DNA of 64,000 nucleotides, taken from positions 1-64,000 of the forward strand of contig NZ_AXAE01000027.1 of assembly GCF_000472705.1 (NCBI RefSeq), read 5' to 3'. Every line of letters starts with the position of its first letter. Position 1 is the stretch's first letter. Below are positions 56,587 to 64,000 of this stretch, piece after piece. The position numbers were made by a program, and so were the translations under genes. The DNA comes from Mesorhizobium erdmanii USDA 3471. Lineage in GTDB: Bacteria > Pseudomonadota > Alphaproteobacteria > Rhizobiales > Rhizobiaceae. The notes beneath the pieces are model-generated. The model was not told the DNA's origin, ran no database searches, and was given only the letters and a program-made list of their open reading frames with translations.

Positions 56587-58611
56587 ATGGCGACTAAGGA
56601 AAAGGAAGAGGTCGAGACCGAACGCGAAGGCGCCACCGATGGCCCTCTGCTCGACCTTTCCGATGATGCTGTCAAGAAGATGATCAAGGCCGCCAAGAAG
56701 CGCGGCTATGTCACGATGGACGAGCTGAATTCGGTGCTGCCTTCCGAGGAAGTGACCTCCGAGCAGATCGAGGACACGATGGCGATGCTGTCCGACATGG
56801 GCATCAACGTCGTCGAGGATGACGAGCAGGGCGAAGAGGCAGAGGCCGGCGATACCGCGGCCGACGCCGAGGAAGACGCCAACGAGCTGGCCGAACAGAC
56901 CGGCACGGCGGTCGCCGCCACCACCACCAAGAAAGAGCCGACCGACCGTACCGACGATCCGGTGCGCATGTATCTGCGTGAGATGGGCTCGGTCGAGCTT
57001 CTGTCGCGCGAGGGCGAAATCGCGATTGCCAAGCGCATCGAGGCCGGCCGCGAGACGATGATCGCGGGCCTGTGCGAAAGCCCGCTGACCTTCCAGGCCA
57101 TCATCATCTGGCGCGACGAGCTCAACGAATCCAAGATCCTGCTGCGCGAGATCATCGATCTCGAAGCGACCTATGCCGGCCCCGAAGCCAAACAGGCGCC
57201 GGTCGTCGAGCGCATCGAGGAAGCGCCCAAGGCCGAGGAAAAGCCGCGCCGCGGGCGCGACGAAGAAGACGACATCACCAATGTCGGCGTCGATACGCGC
57301 GGCATCGGGGACGACGACGAGGAAGACGAGGACGAGGCCAGCCTGTCGCTGGCGGCGATGGAAGCGGAACTGCGTCCTCAGGTGATGGAGACGCTCGACG
57401 TCATCGCCGACACCTACAAGAAGCTGCGCAAGCTGCAGGACCAGCAGGTCGAGAACCGCCTGGCCGCCGCCGGCACGCTGTCGCCCAGCCAGGACCGCCG
57501 GCTGAAGGAGCTGAAGGACCAGCTGATCAAGGCGGTGAAGTCGCTGTCGCTCAACACCGCGCGCATCGAGGCGCTGGTCGAGCAGCTCTACGACATCAAC
57601 AAGCGCCTGGTGCAGAACGAGGGCAAGCTATTGCGGCTCGCCGAAAGCTATGGCGTGCGGCGCGAGGAGTTCCTGAAGGAGTATCAGGGTTCCGAGCTCG
57701 ACCCCAACTGGACGCGCTCGATCGCCAATCTGACCTCGCGCGGCTGGAAGGAATTCACCAAGAACGAGAAGGATGCGATCAAGGAGCTGCGCGCCGAGAT
57801 CCAGCATCTGGCCACCGAAACGGCGATCTCGATCCTGGAATTCCGCAAGATCGTCAACCAGGTGCAGAAGGGCGAGCGCGAAGCCGCGATCGCCAAGAAG
57901 GAAATGGTCGAGGCCAATCTGCGCCTCGTCATCTCCATCGCCAAGAAGTACACCAATCGTGGCCTGCAGTTCCTCGACCTGATCCAGGAAGGCAATATCG
58001 GCCTGATGAAGGCGGTCGACAAATTCGAGTACCGCCGCGGCTACAAGTTCTCGACCTACGCGACATGGTGGATCCGGCAGGCGATCACGCGTTCGATCGC
58101 CGACCAGGCGCGCACCATCCGCATTCCTGTGCATATGATCGAGACGATCAACAAGATCGTGCGCACCTCGCGCCAGATGCTGCACGAGATCGGCCGCGAG
58201 CCGACGCCGGAAGAACTGGCCGAAAAGCTTGCCATGCCGCTCGAAAAAGTGCGCAAGGTGCTGAAGATCGCCAAGGAGCCGATCTCGCTCGAAACGCCGG
58301 TTGGCGATGAGGAGGATTCGCATCTGGGTGATTTCATCGAGGACAAGATGGCGATCCTGCCGATCGACGCGGCGATCCAGGCCAATCTGCGCGAGACCAC
58401 CACGCGCGTGCTGGCCTCGCTGACGCCGCGCGAGGAACGTGTGCTGCGCATGCGCTTCGGCATCGGCATGAACACCGACCACACTCTGGAAGAAGTCGGC
58501 CAGCAGTTCTCGGTCACCCGCGAGCGTATCCGCCAGATCGAAGCCAAGGCGCTGCGCAAGCTCAAGCACCCCAGCCGGTCGCGCAAGCTGCGCAGCTTCC
58601 TAGATAGCTGA
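56587..58611 (+). CDS. rpoD: RNA polymerase housekeeping sigma-70 factor
   Basis: The 674-residue primary sigma factor has an N-terminal region 1.1, an acidic non-conserved insert (DDDEEDEDEA about residue 240), region 2 with NLRLVISIAKKYTNRGL and YATWWIRQAITRSI (about 443-500), region 3, and region 4 with TLEEVGQQFSVTRERIRQIE (about 635). Regions 2 and 4 bind -10 and -35. The ATG at 56587 has an AGGAGA site. A strong terminator follows. Confidence 0.98.
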   Translation: MATKEKEEVETEREGATDGPLLDLSDDAVKKMIKAAKKRGYVTMDELNSVLPSEEVTSEQIEDTMAMLSDMGINVVEDDEQGEEAEAGDTAADAEEDANELAEQTGTAVAATTTKKEPTDRTDDPVRMYLREMGSVELLSREGEIAIAKRIEAGRETMIAGLCESPLTFQAIIIWRDELNESKILLREIIDLEATYAGPEAKQAPVVERIEEAPKAEEKPRRGRDEEDDITNVGVDTRGIGDDDEEDEDEASLSLAAMEAELRPQVMETLDVIADTYKKLRKLQDQQVENRLAAAGTLSPSQDRRLKELKDQLIKAVKSLSLNTARIEALVEQLYDINKRLVQNEGKLLRLAESYGVRREEFLKEYQGSELDPNWTRSIANLTSRGWKEFTKNEKDAIKELRAEIQHLATETAISILEFRKIVNQVQKGEREAAIAKKEMVEANLRLVISIAKKYTNRGLQFLDLIQEGNIGLMKAVDKFEYRRGYKFSTYATWWIRQAITRSIADQARTIRIPVHMIETINKIVRTSRQMLHEIGREPTPEELAEKLAMPLEKVRKVLKIAKEPISLETPVGDEEDSHLGDFIEDKMAILPIDAAIQANLRETTTRVLASLTPREERVLRMRFGIGMNTDHTLEEVGQQFSVTRERIRQIEAKALRKLKHPSRSRKLRSFLDS

Positions 58612-58637
58612 GGCGCGCTTTATCCGTCACGAAATCA

Positions 58638-58661
58638 AGGGCGCCGATCGGCGCCCTTTTT
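58638..58661 (+). terminator. Intrinsic terminator after rpoD
   Basis: The perfect palindrome GGGCGCCGATCGGCGCCC (58639-58656) is followed by TTTTT. It is 27 bases after the rpoD stop. Confidence 0.93.
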
Positions 58662-58681
58662 CATTTCAGGCGGGCTTGCTC

Positions 58682-59737
58682 CTACAACGGCACGTTCAGC
58701 CGTGTGCCCTTGACGATGATGCCACCGCGGTCGCCGATCTCGATCGAGCCGTAACGCTGCCTGAAGCACGGGGGCAACGGACGGTCGCCGGGGATCGACA
58801 GCCACAGGCGCAGCATATGGCGCCGCTTGTCTGGCCCGGGCCAATCGCGAAAACCCGTGCGGTCGTGAAGCAGCGAATGATTGTAGACGAACTGCATGTC
58901 GCCGGGGCGCAGCCGCATCGACAGGTTCAGCCTGACATCATTGGCGAGGCTGTCGAACAGATTCAGCGCTTCGACATGCGCCGAACTCAGCCGCATGGCA
59001 TCGGGGAAGCGCTGGGCGCTGTCGATATATTGGCGCTGATAAATGCCGGTCAGCAAGCCGGCATGCCAGTTGAGGACCGGGATTTCGAAGTAGGGCTTTT
59101 CGCCTTCCGGTATCTCGCCGCGCCGGTCGGTGGCAATCGGATCGAACAAAAGGCGGACCAGATCGGGCCGCCTTTTGCGCATCTCGTTGTAGATCGTCAC
59201 CGTGCTGACCAGCAGGGACTCGCCGCCTTGCATGGCATCGCGCAGGCAGAGCAGGCCGACGACATCGGCGGAGTCTGTATGAAACGTCTGGCGCTCCGCC
59301 GTCTGGTAGATGCGTGTCGTGGCGTCCCTGGCGTCAGCGCCGATGTCGCGGACATGGCCGAGAATGTGGCCCTGGGCATTCTGGGACCGCGCGCTTCCCA
59401 GGTGCGCGCCGATACCGCAGAAGATCGTTGCCGCCATTTCAGCGGAATATCCTTCGACCGGGAGACCGCGCAGCACCTCGAAGCCGATGCCGGCGATCAG
59501 TTTTTCGCGAAGGGCGGCAAGATGGCCGGCGAGCCGGGGCAGGGGGAAGTCGCCCTTGGTCAGGTTGCCGATATCGTGCGAGCCGGCGAGAAAGCCGGTT
59601 GCCGCCGATTCCAGCTCGGCGATGTCGCGAGAGTCCAGTTCGACCAGCCAACGGCCGGGTTGCTTCGCCATGTCCTCGCCGGTCCAAGCGGCAGGGATGT
59701 CGATCTGTTCCGGCGGCAGGTCTGTCGTCTCGCGCAT
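58682..59737 (-). CDS. TauD/TfdA-family Fe(II)/2-oxoglutarate dioxygenase
   Basis: The 351-residue protein has the iron ligands His-x-Asp in FHTDSADV (about 152-159) and distal His in NHSLLHDR (about 295), with the 2-oxoglutarate arginine near RRHMLRLWL. It hydroxylates an unknown substrate; similar proteins are called TauD-family. The ATG at 59737 is preceded by AGGAG. It converges on rpoD. Confidence 0.88.
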   Translation of the reverse strand: MRETTDLPPEQIDIPAAWTGEDMAKQPGRWLVELDSRDIAELESAATGFLAGSHDIGNLTKGDFPLPRLAGHLAALREKLIAGIGFEVLRGLPVEGYSAEMAATIFCGIGAHLGSARSQNAQGHILGHVRDIGADARDATTRIYQTAERQTFHTDSADVVGLLCLRDAMQGGESLLVSTVTIYNEMRKRRPDLVRLLFDPIATDRRGEIPEGEKPYFEIPVLNWHAGLLTGIYQRQYIDSAQRFPDAMRLSSAHVEALNLFDSLANDVRLNLSMRLRPGDMQFVYNHSLLHDRTGFRDWPGPDKRRHMLRLWLSIPGDRPLPPCFRQRYGSIEIGDRGGIIVKGTRLNVPL

Positions 59738-59950
59738 GAGTTCTCCTGCGGGGCTGATGGCCAAGATGGAGACTGCCGCAGTCAGGCGGATTTTTAAACC
59801 GGCTTTCGCTGGTCGTTGCTGGCGCGGTGGTCCTTGCGAGATGTTCGCCGCGGGAGGATAGTCTCATATCGGACGCATTTTCTGGGCGACAACCCGGATG
59901 CCCGCCCCGGCGAAGCCGCCGTGCTCCGTGGCCCCGGAGGGAGGTGAGCC

Positions 59951-60244
59951 ATGACAAGCTACATCGTGCTGATGAACTGGACGGAGCAAGGCGCCAGAAA
60001 CGTGCGCGATTCACCCAAGCGGCTCGACGCCGCCAGGAAGCAGTTGAGCGACATGGGCGGCTCGTTCAAGTCGTTCTATCTGACCATGGGCGAATACGAC
60101 ATGGTGGCTGTGGTCGAAGCCCCCGACGACGCGGTGCTCGCGCGTTTCTCGCTGATGCTGGCGGCGAGCGGCAACATCCGGACGCGAACGCTTAAGGCCT
60201 TCCCCGAATTCGCTTATCGCGAGATCATCGCTTCGCTCGGATAG
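59951..60244 (+). CDS. GYD-domain protein
   Basis: The 97-residue protein has the GYD pattern: YIVLMNWTEQGARNVRDSP at the start, FYLTMGEYDMVAVVEAP in the middle. Small oligomeric family of unknown function. GGAGGGAGGTG is a strong ribosome site before the ATG. Confidence 0.87.
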   Translation: MTSYIVLMNWTEQGARNVRDSPKRLDAARKQLSDMGGSFKSFYLTMGEYDMVAVVEAPDDAVLARFSLMLAASGNIRTRTLKAFPEFAYREIIASLG

Positions 60245-60373
60245 TATTCGCGGACAGTCGGATCAGGTGCGGCCTTGATGGCACCTGATCCGGCGCGCAT
60301 TTCGACATATTTGACGGGTTGCCTCGGGACAGGATGCCTCGCCGTGGTAGATATGCGGCCATGAGGGATTGCG

Positions 60374-60643
60374 ATGAACAGTTTTTCGATGCTGGCCGGT
60401 GCTCTTGCCTTGATATCGCTGATGCCGATCGACGTCGGCGCCGCCGCGACAAAACCGGTCGGCATGGTCAATCCCGCCTCGGTCCATTGCGGCGGGATTG
60501 GCGGCCGGCTGACGATCAGAAAAGACAAGGCCGGCAATGAATATGGCTTCTGCCGCTTGCCTAACGGGCGCCTGTGCGAGGAATGGGCACTGTTTCGCGA
60601 CAACAAATGCGTCGGCCCAAGGGCCTCGATGCGCAGCAAATAG
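60374..60643 (+). CDS. DUF333 (putative hemolysin-like) exported protein
   Basis: The 89-residue protein has a signal peptide (cleavage near GAA, about 24) and a DUF333 domain: VGMVNPASVHCGGIGGRL, then GFCRLPNGRLCEEWALFR with four cysteines in total. The family is called hemolysin-like without good evidence. It probably folds in the periplasm with disulfides. Confidence 0.85.
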   Translation: MNSFSMLAGALALISLMPIDVGAAATKPVGMVNPASVHCGGIGGRLTIRKDKAGNEYGFCRLPNGRLCEEWALFRDNKCVGPRASMRSK

Positions 60644-60678
60644 CAGCCACGGCGCCGCCTGGGTACAAGGATAGGACC

Positions 60679-61743
60679 ATGTCAGAGCCGCACTCGCATT
60701 CCCATCTGTGGCCCGGCGTGCCGCTTGCCCTGTTTTCGGCCGCATTGTTTGGCGCAACACCGCCCCTTTCCAAGCTGCTGCTCAACAGCGTCAGTCCCTT
60801 CATGCTGGCTGGCCTGCTCTATCTCGGCGCTGGCGTTGGCCTTGCTGTGTATCGCCTGCTTCGCGGCAAACAGGCCGCGGCCGGCGAAGCGCAACTGGCC
60901 GTTAGGGATGTCCCTTGGTTGGCGCTGGCGATCGGCATGGGCGGCATCCTCGCGCCGGTGTTGTTGATGTTTGGTCTCAGCCTCAACACGGCATCCAGTT
61001 CAGCGCTGCTGCTCAACTTGGAAGGGCTGGCGACGATGGCGATTGCCTGGCTCGTCTATCGCGAGAATGTCGACCGGCGCCTGCTTGTTGGCGCCTTCGC
61101 GATTCTGGCGGGCGCTGTATTGTTGTCATGGCAAGGCGAGGGTGTCGCCTTCAATCTCGGCGCGCTGCTCGTTGCCGGCGCCTGCCTGGCATGGGGACTG
61201 GACAACAACTTCACTCGCAAGATCTCGGCGACCGATCCGGTGGTGATCGCCATGCTGAAAGGGCTGGTGGCGGGCGCGGCCAATGTCGGGTTGGCGCTCG
61301 CTGCCGGAGCGTCGTTTCCCACGGTATCCATTGTCGGCGCCACGGCTGCTGTCGGCTTGCTTGGCATCGGCGTCAGCCTGGTGATGTTCATCCTGGCGTT
61401 GCGCCATCTTGGTACCGCGCGGACAGGCGCCTATTACTCGCTGGCTCCGTTCATTGGTGCGCTGCTGGCCATCGTCATCTTGGGCGATGCCGTCACCTTC
61501 AAGCTGGCGTTGGCGGGACTTCTGATGGGCATCGGCCTGTGGTTGCATCTGTCGGAGCGCCACGACCATGAGCACGACCACGAGGCGCTGGAACACGAGC
61601 ACAGCCATGTGCATGACGAACACCACCAGCACGATCATGACGGGCCGGTGAGCGAGCCGCATTCGCACTGGCACCGGCATGCGCCGATGCGCCACCGACA
61701 CCCGCATTATCCGGACCTGCACCACAGGCACGGCCACGGCTGA
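60679..61743 (+). CDS. DMT-superfamily (EamA) transporter with histidine-rich tail
   Basis: The 354-residue protein has ten membrane helices in two EamA repeats (ALFGATPPLSKLLL; ALRHLGTARTGAYYSLAPFI, the repeat-2 helix end). Its last 62 residues contain 23 histidines (HDHEHDH, HEHSHVHDEHHQHDHD and more). The N-terminus also has HSHSH. This suggests transport or sensing of a transition metal such as Ni, Co or Zn. Exact substrate unproven. It precedes the DCC-type gene by 13 bases. Confidence 0.85.
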   Translation: MSEPHSHSHLWPGVPLALFSAALFGATPPLSKLLLNSVSPFMLAGLLYLGAGVGLAVYRLLRGKQAAAGEAQLAVRDVPWLALAIGMGGILAPVLLMFGLSLNTASSSALLLNLEGLATMAIAWLVYRENVDRRLLVGAFAILAGAVLLSWQGEGVAFNLGALLVAGACLAWGLDNNFTRKISATDPVVIAMLKGLVAGAANVGLALAAGASFPTVSIVGATAAVGLLGIGVSLVMFILALRHLGTARTGAYYSLAPFIGALLAIVILGDAVTFKLALAGLLMGIGLWLHLSERHDHEHDHEALEHEHSHVHDEHHQHDHDGPVSEPHSHWHRHAPMRHRHPHYPDLHHRHGHG

Positions 61744-61756
61744 GCATGCCAAGATC

Positions 61757-62149
61757 ATGCTCAAGCAAACCCCAAGGCCTGAACTAAGCGTTTGGTACAA
61801 CACGCGCTGTCCCGTCTGCGATGCCGGCATTACCAGGCAAAAGCGGCGACTGATTGAAGCGGTCAGGGCCGGGCGGATCGAATTTCGCGACATCAATCTG
61901 GAGCCGGCGGCGCTGGCCGGACACGGTGCTTCGCTGGAAGACATCCGCAGGCGGCTGCACGCCACCGATGCCGATGGCCGCTTGCTGGTCGGCGCCGACG
62001 TCGCCATCGCCGTGTGGGCGGCGACGCCCGGCGAGGGCTGGCTGGCCAAGCTCTTCGGCAACCGGCTTGCCTTGCCGCTGACGCGCTTTGGCTATGATCG
62101 CTTCGCCGACCTGCTCTATGCCTGGAACCGGCGCAAGGGCCGCTGGTAG
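61757..62149 (+). CDS. DCC-family thiol-disulfide oxidoreductase-like protein
   Basis: The 130-residue protein belongs to DUF393/DCC: VWYNTRCPVCDAGITRQKRRL has the CxxC pair (about residues 18-21). The rest (FRDINLEPAAL, and an arginine-tryptophan end) follows the family. Function is unproven; a redox partner is possible. Probably cotranscribed with the upstream transporter. Confidence 0.82.
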   Translation: MLKQTPRPELSVWYNTRCPVCDAGITRQKRRLIEAVRAGRIEFRDINLEPAALAGHGASLEDIRRRLHATDADGRLLVGADVAIAVWAATPGEGWLAKLFGNRLALPLTRFGYDRFADLLYAWNRRKGRW

Positions 62150-62174
62150 CGCGCCGGCTTGAGATCAGGCGGGG

Positions 62175-63041
62175 TCAATGATGGCTGTGCGGGCGCATCT
62201 GGTTGGGGATCACACGCTGAAACAGTCCGCCGGCCTCTATCCATGCCCGTGTCGATTCTTCTGCGTCGTCGATCAGCGCACCGGTGCGGGTGAAATCATA
62301 GGGCGAGCCCATCAGCGGGCAGAGCGAGGGCACAATCGCGTAATCGATCCCAGCCGGCATGGTGTCGAGTTCGCGCACCAGTTGCCGGGCGATCAATAGG
62401 GTCAAGGCATGCAGGCCGTTGGCAACAGCGCCTTGTGGTGGTGCTTGCAGATTGCAGGCGAAGCCGGTCGGCAGCACGATCAGCCGGTGCGCGCCAAGGC
62501 CGATCGCAACGCCAATCGGTGTATTCGAGGTGACGGCGGCGTCGATCAACAGCCGATCGCCGACCTTTACCGGCGCGAACGCCACCGGAATGGCGCTGGA
62601 GGCGGCGATCGCATCTGCCGCATTGCCGTGCGACAGCACAACGGCCTCGCCGGAAAACAGGTCGGTGGCGATGATATGGATCGGGATCGGCGCATCCTCC
62701 AGGTTGCGGTACGGCAGGTTGCGTTCAATCAGAGTGCGGATACCGTGCGAGGCGGAGAGAAAATCTCGCCGCGCCGCGAAGCCCAGCATTGAGCGCCAGC
62801 TCATGGGGAAGACGTCGTTGCGGGTGATGCCACGCCACAGGGTCTCCAGCCGCGCGATGGTCTCCACCGTGCCGGCGGCGGCATAGTAGGCGCCATTGAT
62901 GGCGCCGACGCTGGAGCCGACGACGAAGTCGGCGGTCATGCCGGCGGCGACCAGCGCCTTCAGCATGCCGACCTGCACGGCGCCGAAACTGCCGCCGCCG
63001 GCCAGCACCAGCGCGGTCTTGTTGTCTGTACCTGACGGCAT
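62175..63041 (-). CDS. Patatin-like phospholipase
   Basis: The 288-residue protein has the oxyanion loop GGGSFGA, the nucleophile elbow GSSVGA (Ser about residue 44) and the catalytic aspartate in LIDAAVTSN (DA instead of DG). It would hydrolyse lipids in the cytosol or at the membrane. The start at 63041 has GAGGGAGG upstream. It is divergent from a PadR regulator. Confidence 0.9.
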   Translation of the reverse strand: MPSGTDNKTALVLAGGGSFGAVQVGMLKALVAAGMTADFVVGSSVGAINGAYYAAAGTVETIARLETLWRGITRNDVFPMSWRSMLGFAARRDFLSASHGIRTLIERNLPYRNLEDAPIPIHIIATDLFSGEAVVLSHGNAADAIAASSAIPVAFAPVKVGDRLLIDAAVTSNTPIGVAIGLGAHRLIVLPTGFACNLQAPPQGAVANGLHALTLLIARQLVRELDTMPAGIDYAIVPSLCPLMGSPYDFTRTGALIDDAEESTRAWIEAGGLFQRVIPNQMRPHSHH

Positions 63042-63154
63042 GGCAACCTCCCTGCGAGCCTCGCTTGGGTTTCGTGGGGGATGTCCGGTTTGTTTCGTGC
63101 GTGTGCCAGTGTGACAGCACGTGTTCGTGAAGTGGCGCTGGCGCCGCATTCAGA

Positions 63155-63218
63155 TACATCGTAAGATATATCTTGACTCGACGATGGACCGCGCCTAATT
63201 AAGATATATCGTAAGATA
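63155..63218. promoter_or_regulatory. padR promoter with duplicated operator
   Basis: A sigma-70-like promoter, TTGACT (63173-63178), 17-base spacer, TAATTA (63196-63201), points to padR. Two copies of an operator-like sequence flank it: ATCGTAAGATATATCTT at 63158 and AAGATATATCGTAAGATA at 63201, in opposite order. The first contains the perfect palindrome AAGATATATCTT. Confidence 0.75.
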
Positions 63219-63236
63219 GAACTCAAGGAGCAATCA

Positions 63237-63905
63237 ATGCACAAAGACAATCATTTCGGGCGCGGTCATTTCGGCGAGCGCATGTTCATGCACATGGCCG
63301 GCAAATTCGGTGGCCGCGGCGGTGGCGGCGGTTTCGGGCCGTTCGGGGGCAGGGGCGGCGGACGTGGCGGCCCGGGCGACATGTTCCGCGCTGGCCGCAT
63401 GCTGGCCGACGGCGACCTCAAGCTGATCACGCTGTCGCTGCTGGCCGAGGCGCCGCGCCACGGCTACGACATCATCAAGGCGCTGGAAGAGCGCACCAGC
63501 GGCATCTACAGCCCGAGCCCGGGCGTGGTCTACCCGACGCTGACCTTCCTGGAAGAGGCAGGCTATGCCGTCTCGTCAAGCGAAGGCAACAAGAAGGTGT
63601 TTTCCATCACGGAGGCCGGGCAGGCGCATCTTGCCGACAATCGCGAGATGATCGACGGCGTGCTCGACCATCTCGAACGCTTTGGCCGCAAGATGGCCAA
63701 GGCGCGCGACTGGTTCGGCTGGAGCGATGATGGCGAGGACCGTCGCGGTGGCCGTGGTGACGCGCGCGACGAGTTTCGCGCGGTGCGTCATCGGTTGCGG
63801 GCCGCCCTAAGCGACCTCGTGGACGCTCCCGCCGAGCGGCAGGCAGCGGCGATCAAGGTGCTCGAATCCGCTGCGGAGGCACTGGAAGCGCTGGCGCGCA
63901 AGTGA
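63237..63905 (+). CDS. PadR-family transcriptional regulator
   Basis: The 222-residue protein has a Gly/Arg-rich, histidine-containing N-terminal tail (residues 1-50), then the PadR winged helix (LITLSLLAEAPRHGYDIIKALEE and SPGVVYPTLTFLEEAGYAV) and a C-terminal helical dimer part. It is autoregulated by the sites at 63155 and may control the divergent patatin gene. The effector is unknown. The ATG at 63237 has AAGGAG upstream. Confidence 0.9.
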   Translation: MHKDNHFGRGHFGERMFMHMAGKFGGRGGGGGFGPFGGRGGGRGGPGDMFRAGRMLADGDLKLITLSLLAEAPRHGYDIIKALEERTSGIYSPSPGVVYPTLTFLEEAGYAVSSSEGNKKVFSITEAGQAHLADNREMIDGVLDHLERFGRKMAKARDWFGWSDDGEDRRGGRGDARDEFRAVRHRLRAALSDLVDAPAERQAAAIKVLESAAEALEALARK

Positions 63906-63960
63906 TGTGAGGCAGGTCGGGTACCGACCCGGCAAGAACCCACCTTCTGCAAGGCACAAA

Positions 63961-63984
63961 AAGCCCGGTCGCCCGGGCTTTTTT
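63961..63984 (+). terminator. Intrinsic terminator after padR
   Basis: AAGCCCGG-TCGC-CCGGGCTT followed by TTTT lies about 55 bases after the padR stop. AAAA on the left makes it usable from the other strand as well. Confidence 0.88.
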
Positions 63985-64000
63985 CGTTTGTTCATGCCAG

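Noticed and set aside
61556..61740. His-rich tail considered as a separate metal-chaperone gene
   Set aside because: It is continuous in frame with the transporter, with no start or ribosome site of its own.

Overview
The window reads as chromosomal DNA of a rhizobial alphaproteobacterium, most likely Mesorhizobium or a close relative. The evidence is high GC with strong third-position bias, closest-looking gene versions of Rhizobiales type (carA and carB unlinked, dnaG followed by rpoD, a divergent mntR/mntH pair), and several intergenic palindrome families typical of Mesorhizobium. The genus is inferred from memory of these families, not from a search.

Layout. 1-10.4 kb: the 5' end of an ISAs1-type transposase at the left edge, an EF-G-like GTPase, a membrane GGDEF-EAL protein, a cupin, an EmrB-type efflux pump, aspartate aminotransferase, two overlapping stand-alone EAL genes and a glutathione S-transferase. 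10.5-19.4 kb: cspA, a small secreted protein, a LysR regulator divergent from a three-gene cassette (degenerate metallo-beta-lactamase fold plus two NTF2-like proteins), ogt, a lytic transglycosylase, small metabolic genes and a tandem ridA pair. 19.4-20.8 kb is a short lower-GC island: a broken IS1595-type transposase followed by two overlapping genes of unknown function. 20.9-33.5 kb: carB, then several regulator/target pairs (ArsR-MFS, MarR-SDR, LysR-LysE), most with a visible operator-like dyad, followed by a dihydrofolate reductase-fold protein, an isoaspartyl methyltransferase-like protein and a small protein in an AT-rich patch.

33.7-45.5 kb: mntH/mntR with an MntR-like box, a large cysteine-rich one-haem protein, a YpfJ-type zinc protease, an efflux pump coupled to an aldo/keto reductase, a toxin-antitoxin locus whose toxin is frameshifted, carA, a GatB/YqeY protein and an L,D-transpeptidase-like protein. 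45.9-54 kb: a stand-alone DnaB-like ATPase, a MerR regulator divergent from a Zn/Cd/Pb P-type ATPase with a textbook MerR promoter, an MFS pump, DUF2061, a Na/Pi cotransporter-PhoU fusion and an RcnB-like protein. 54.2-64 kb: dnaG, rpoD, a TauD-like dioxygenase, small proteins, a DMT transporter with a histidine-rich tail, a DCC-family thiol protein, and a patatin-like lipase divergent from a PadR regulator with duplicated operators.

How the genes fit together. Housekeeping genes (carA, carB, dnaG, rpoD, aatA, gatB/YqeY) form a backbone. Between them sit small transport, stress and metal-homeostasis modules, most organised as a regulator divergent from its target. Metal handling recurs: mntH/mntR, merR/zntA, the RcnB-like protein and the His-tailed transporter. 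The locus that matches nothing well characterised is 19.69-20.80 kb (small charged protein plus a DUF6414-like protein beside a dead transposase). It is the best candidate for an undescribed accessory system, but its function cannot be read from sequence alone.
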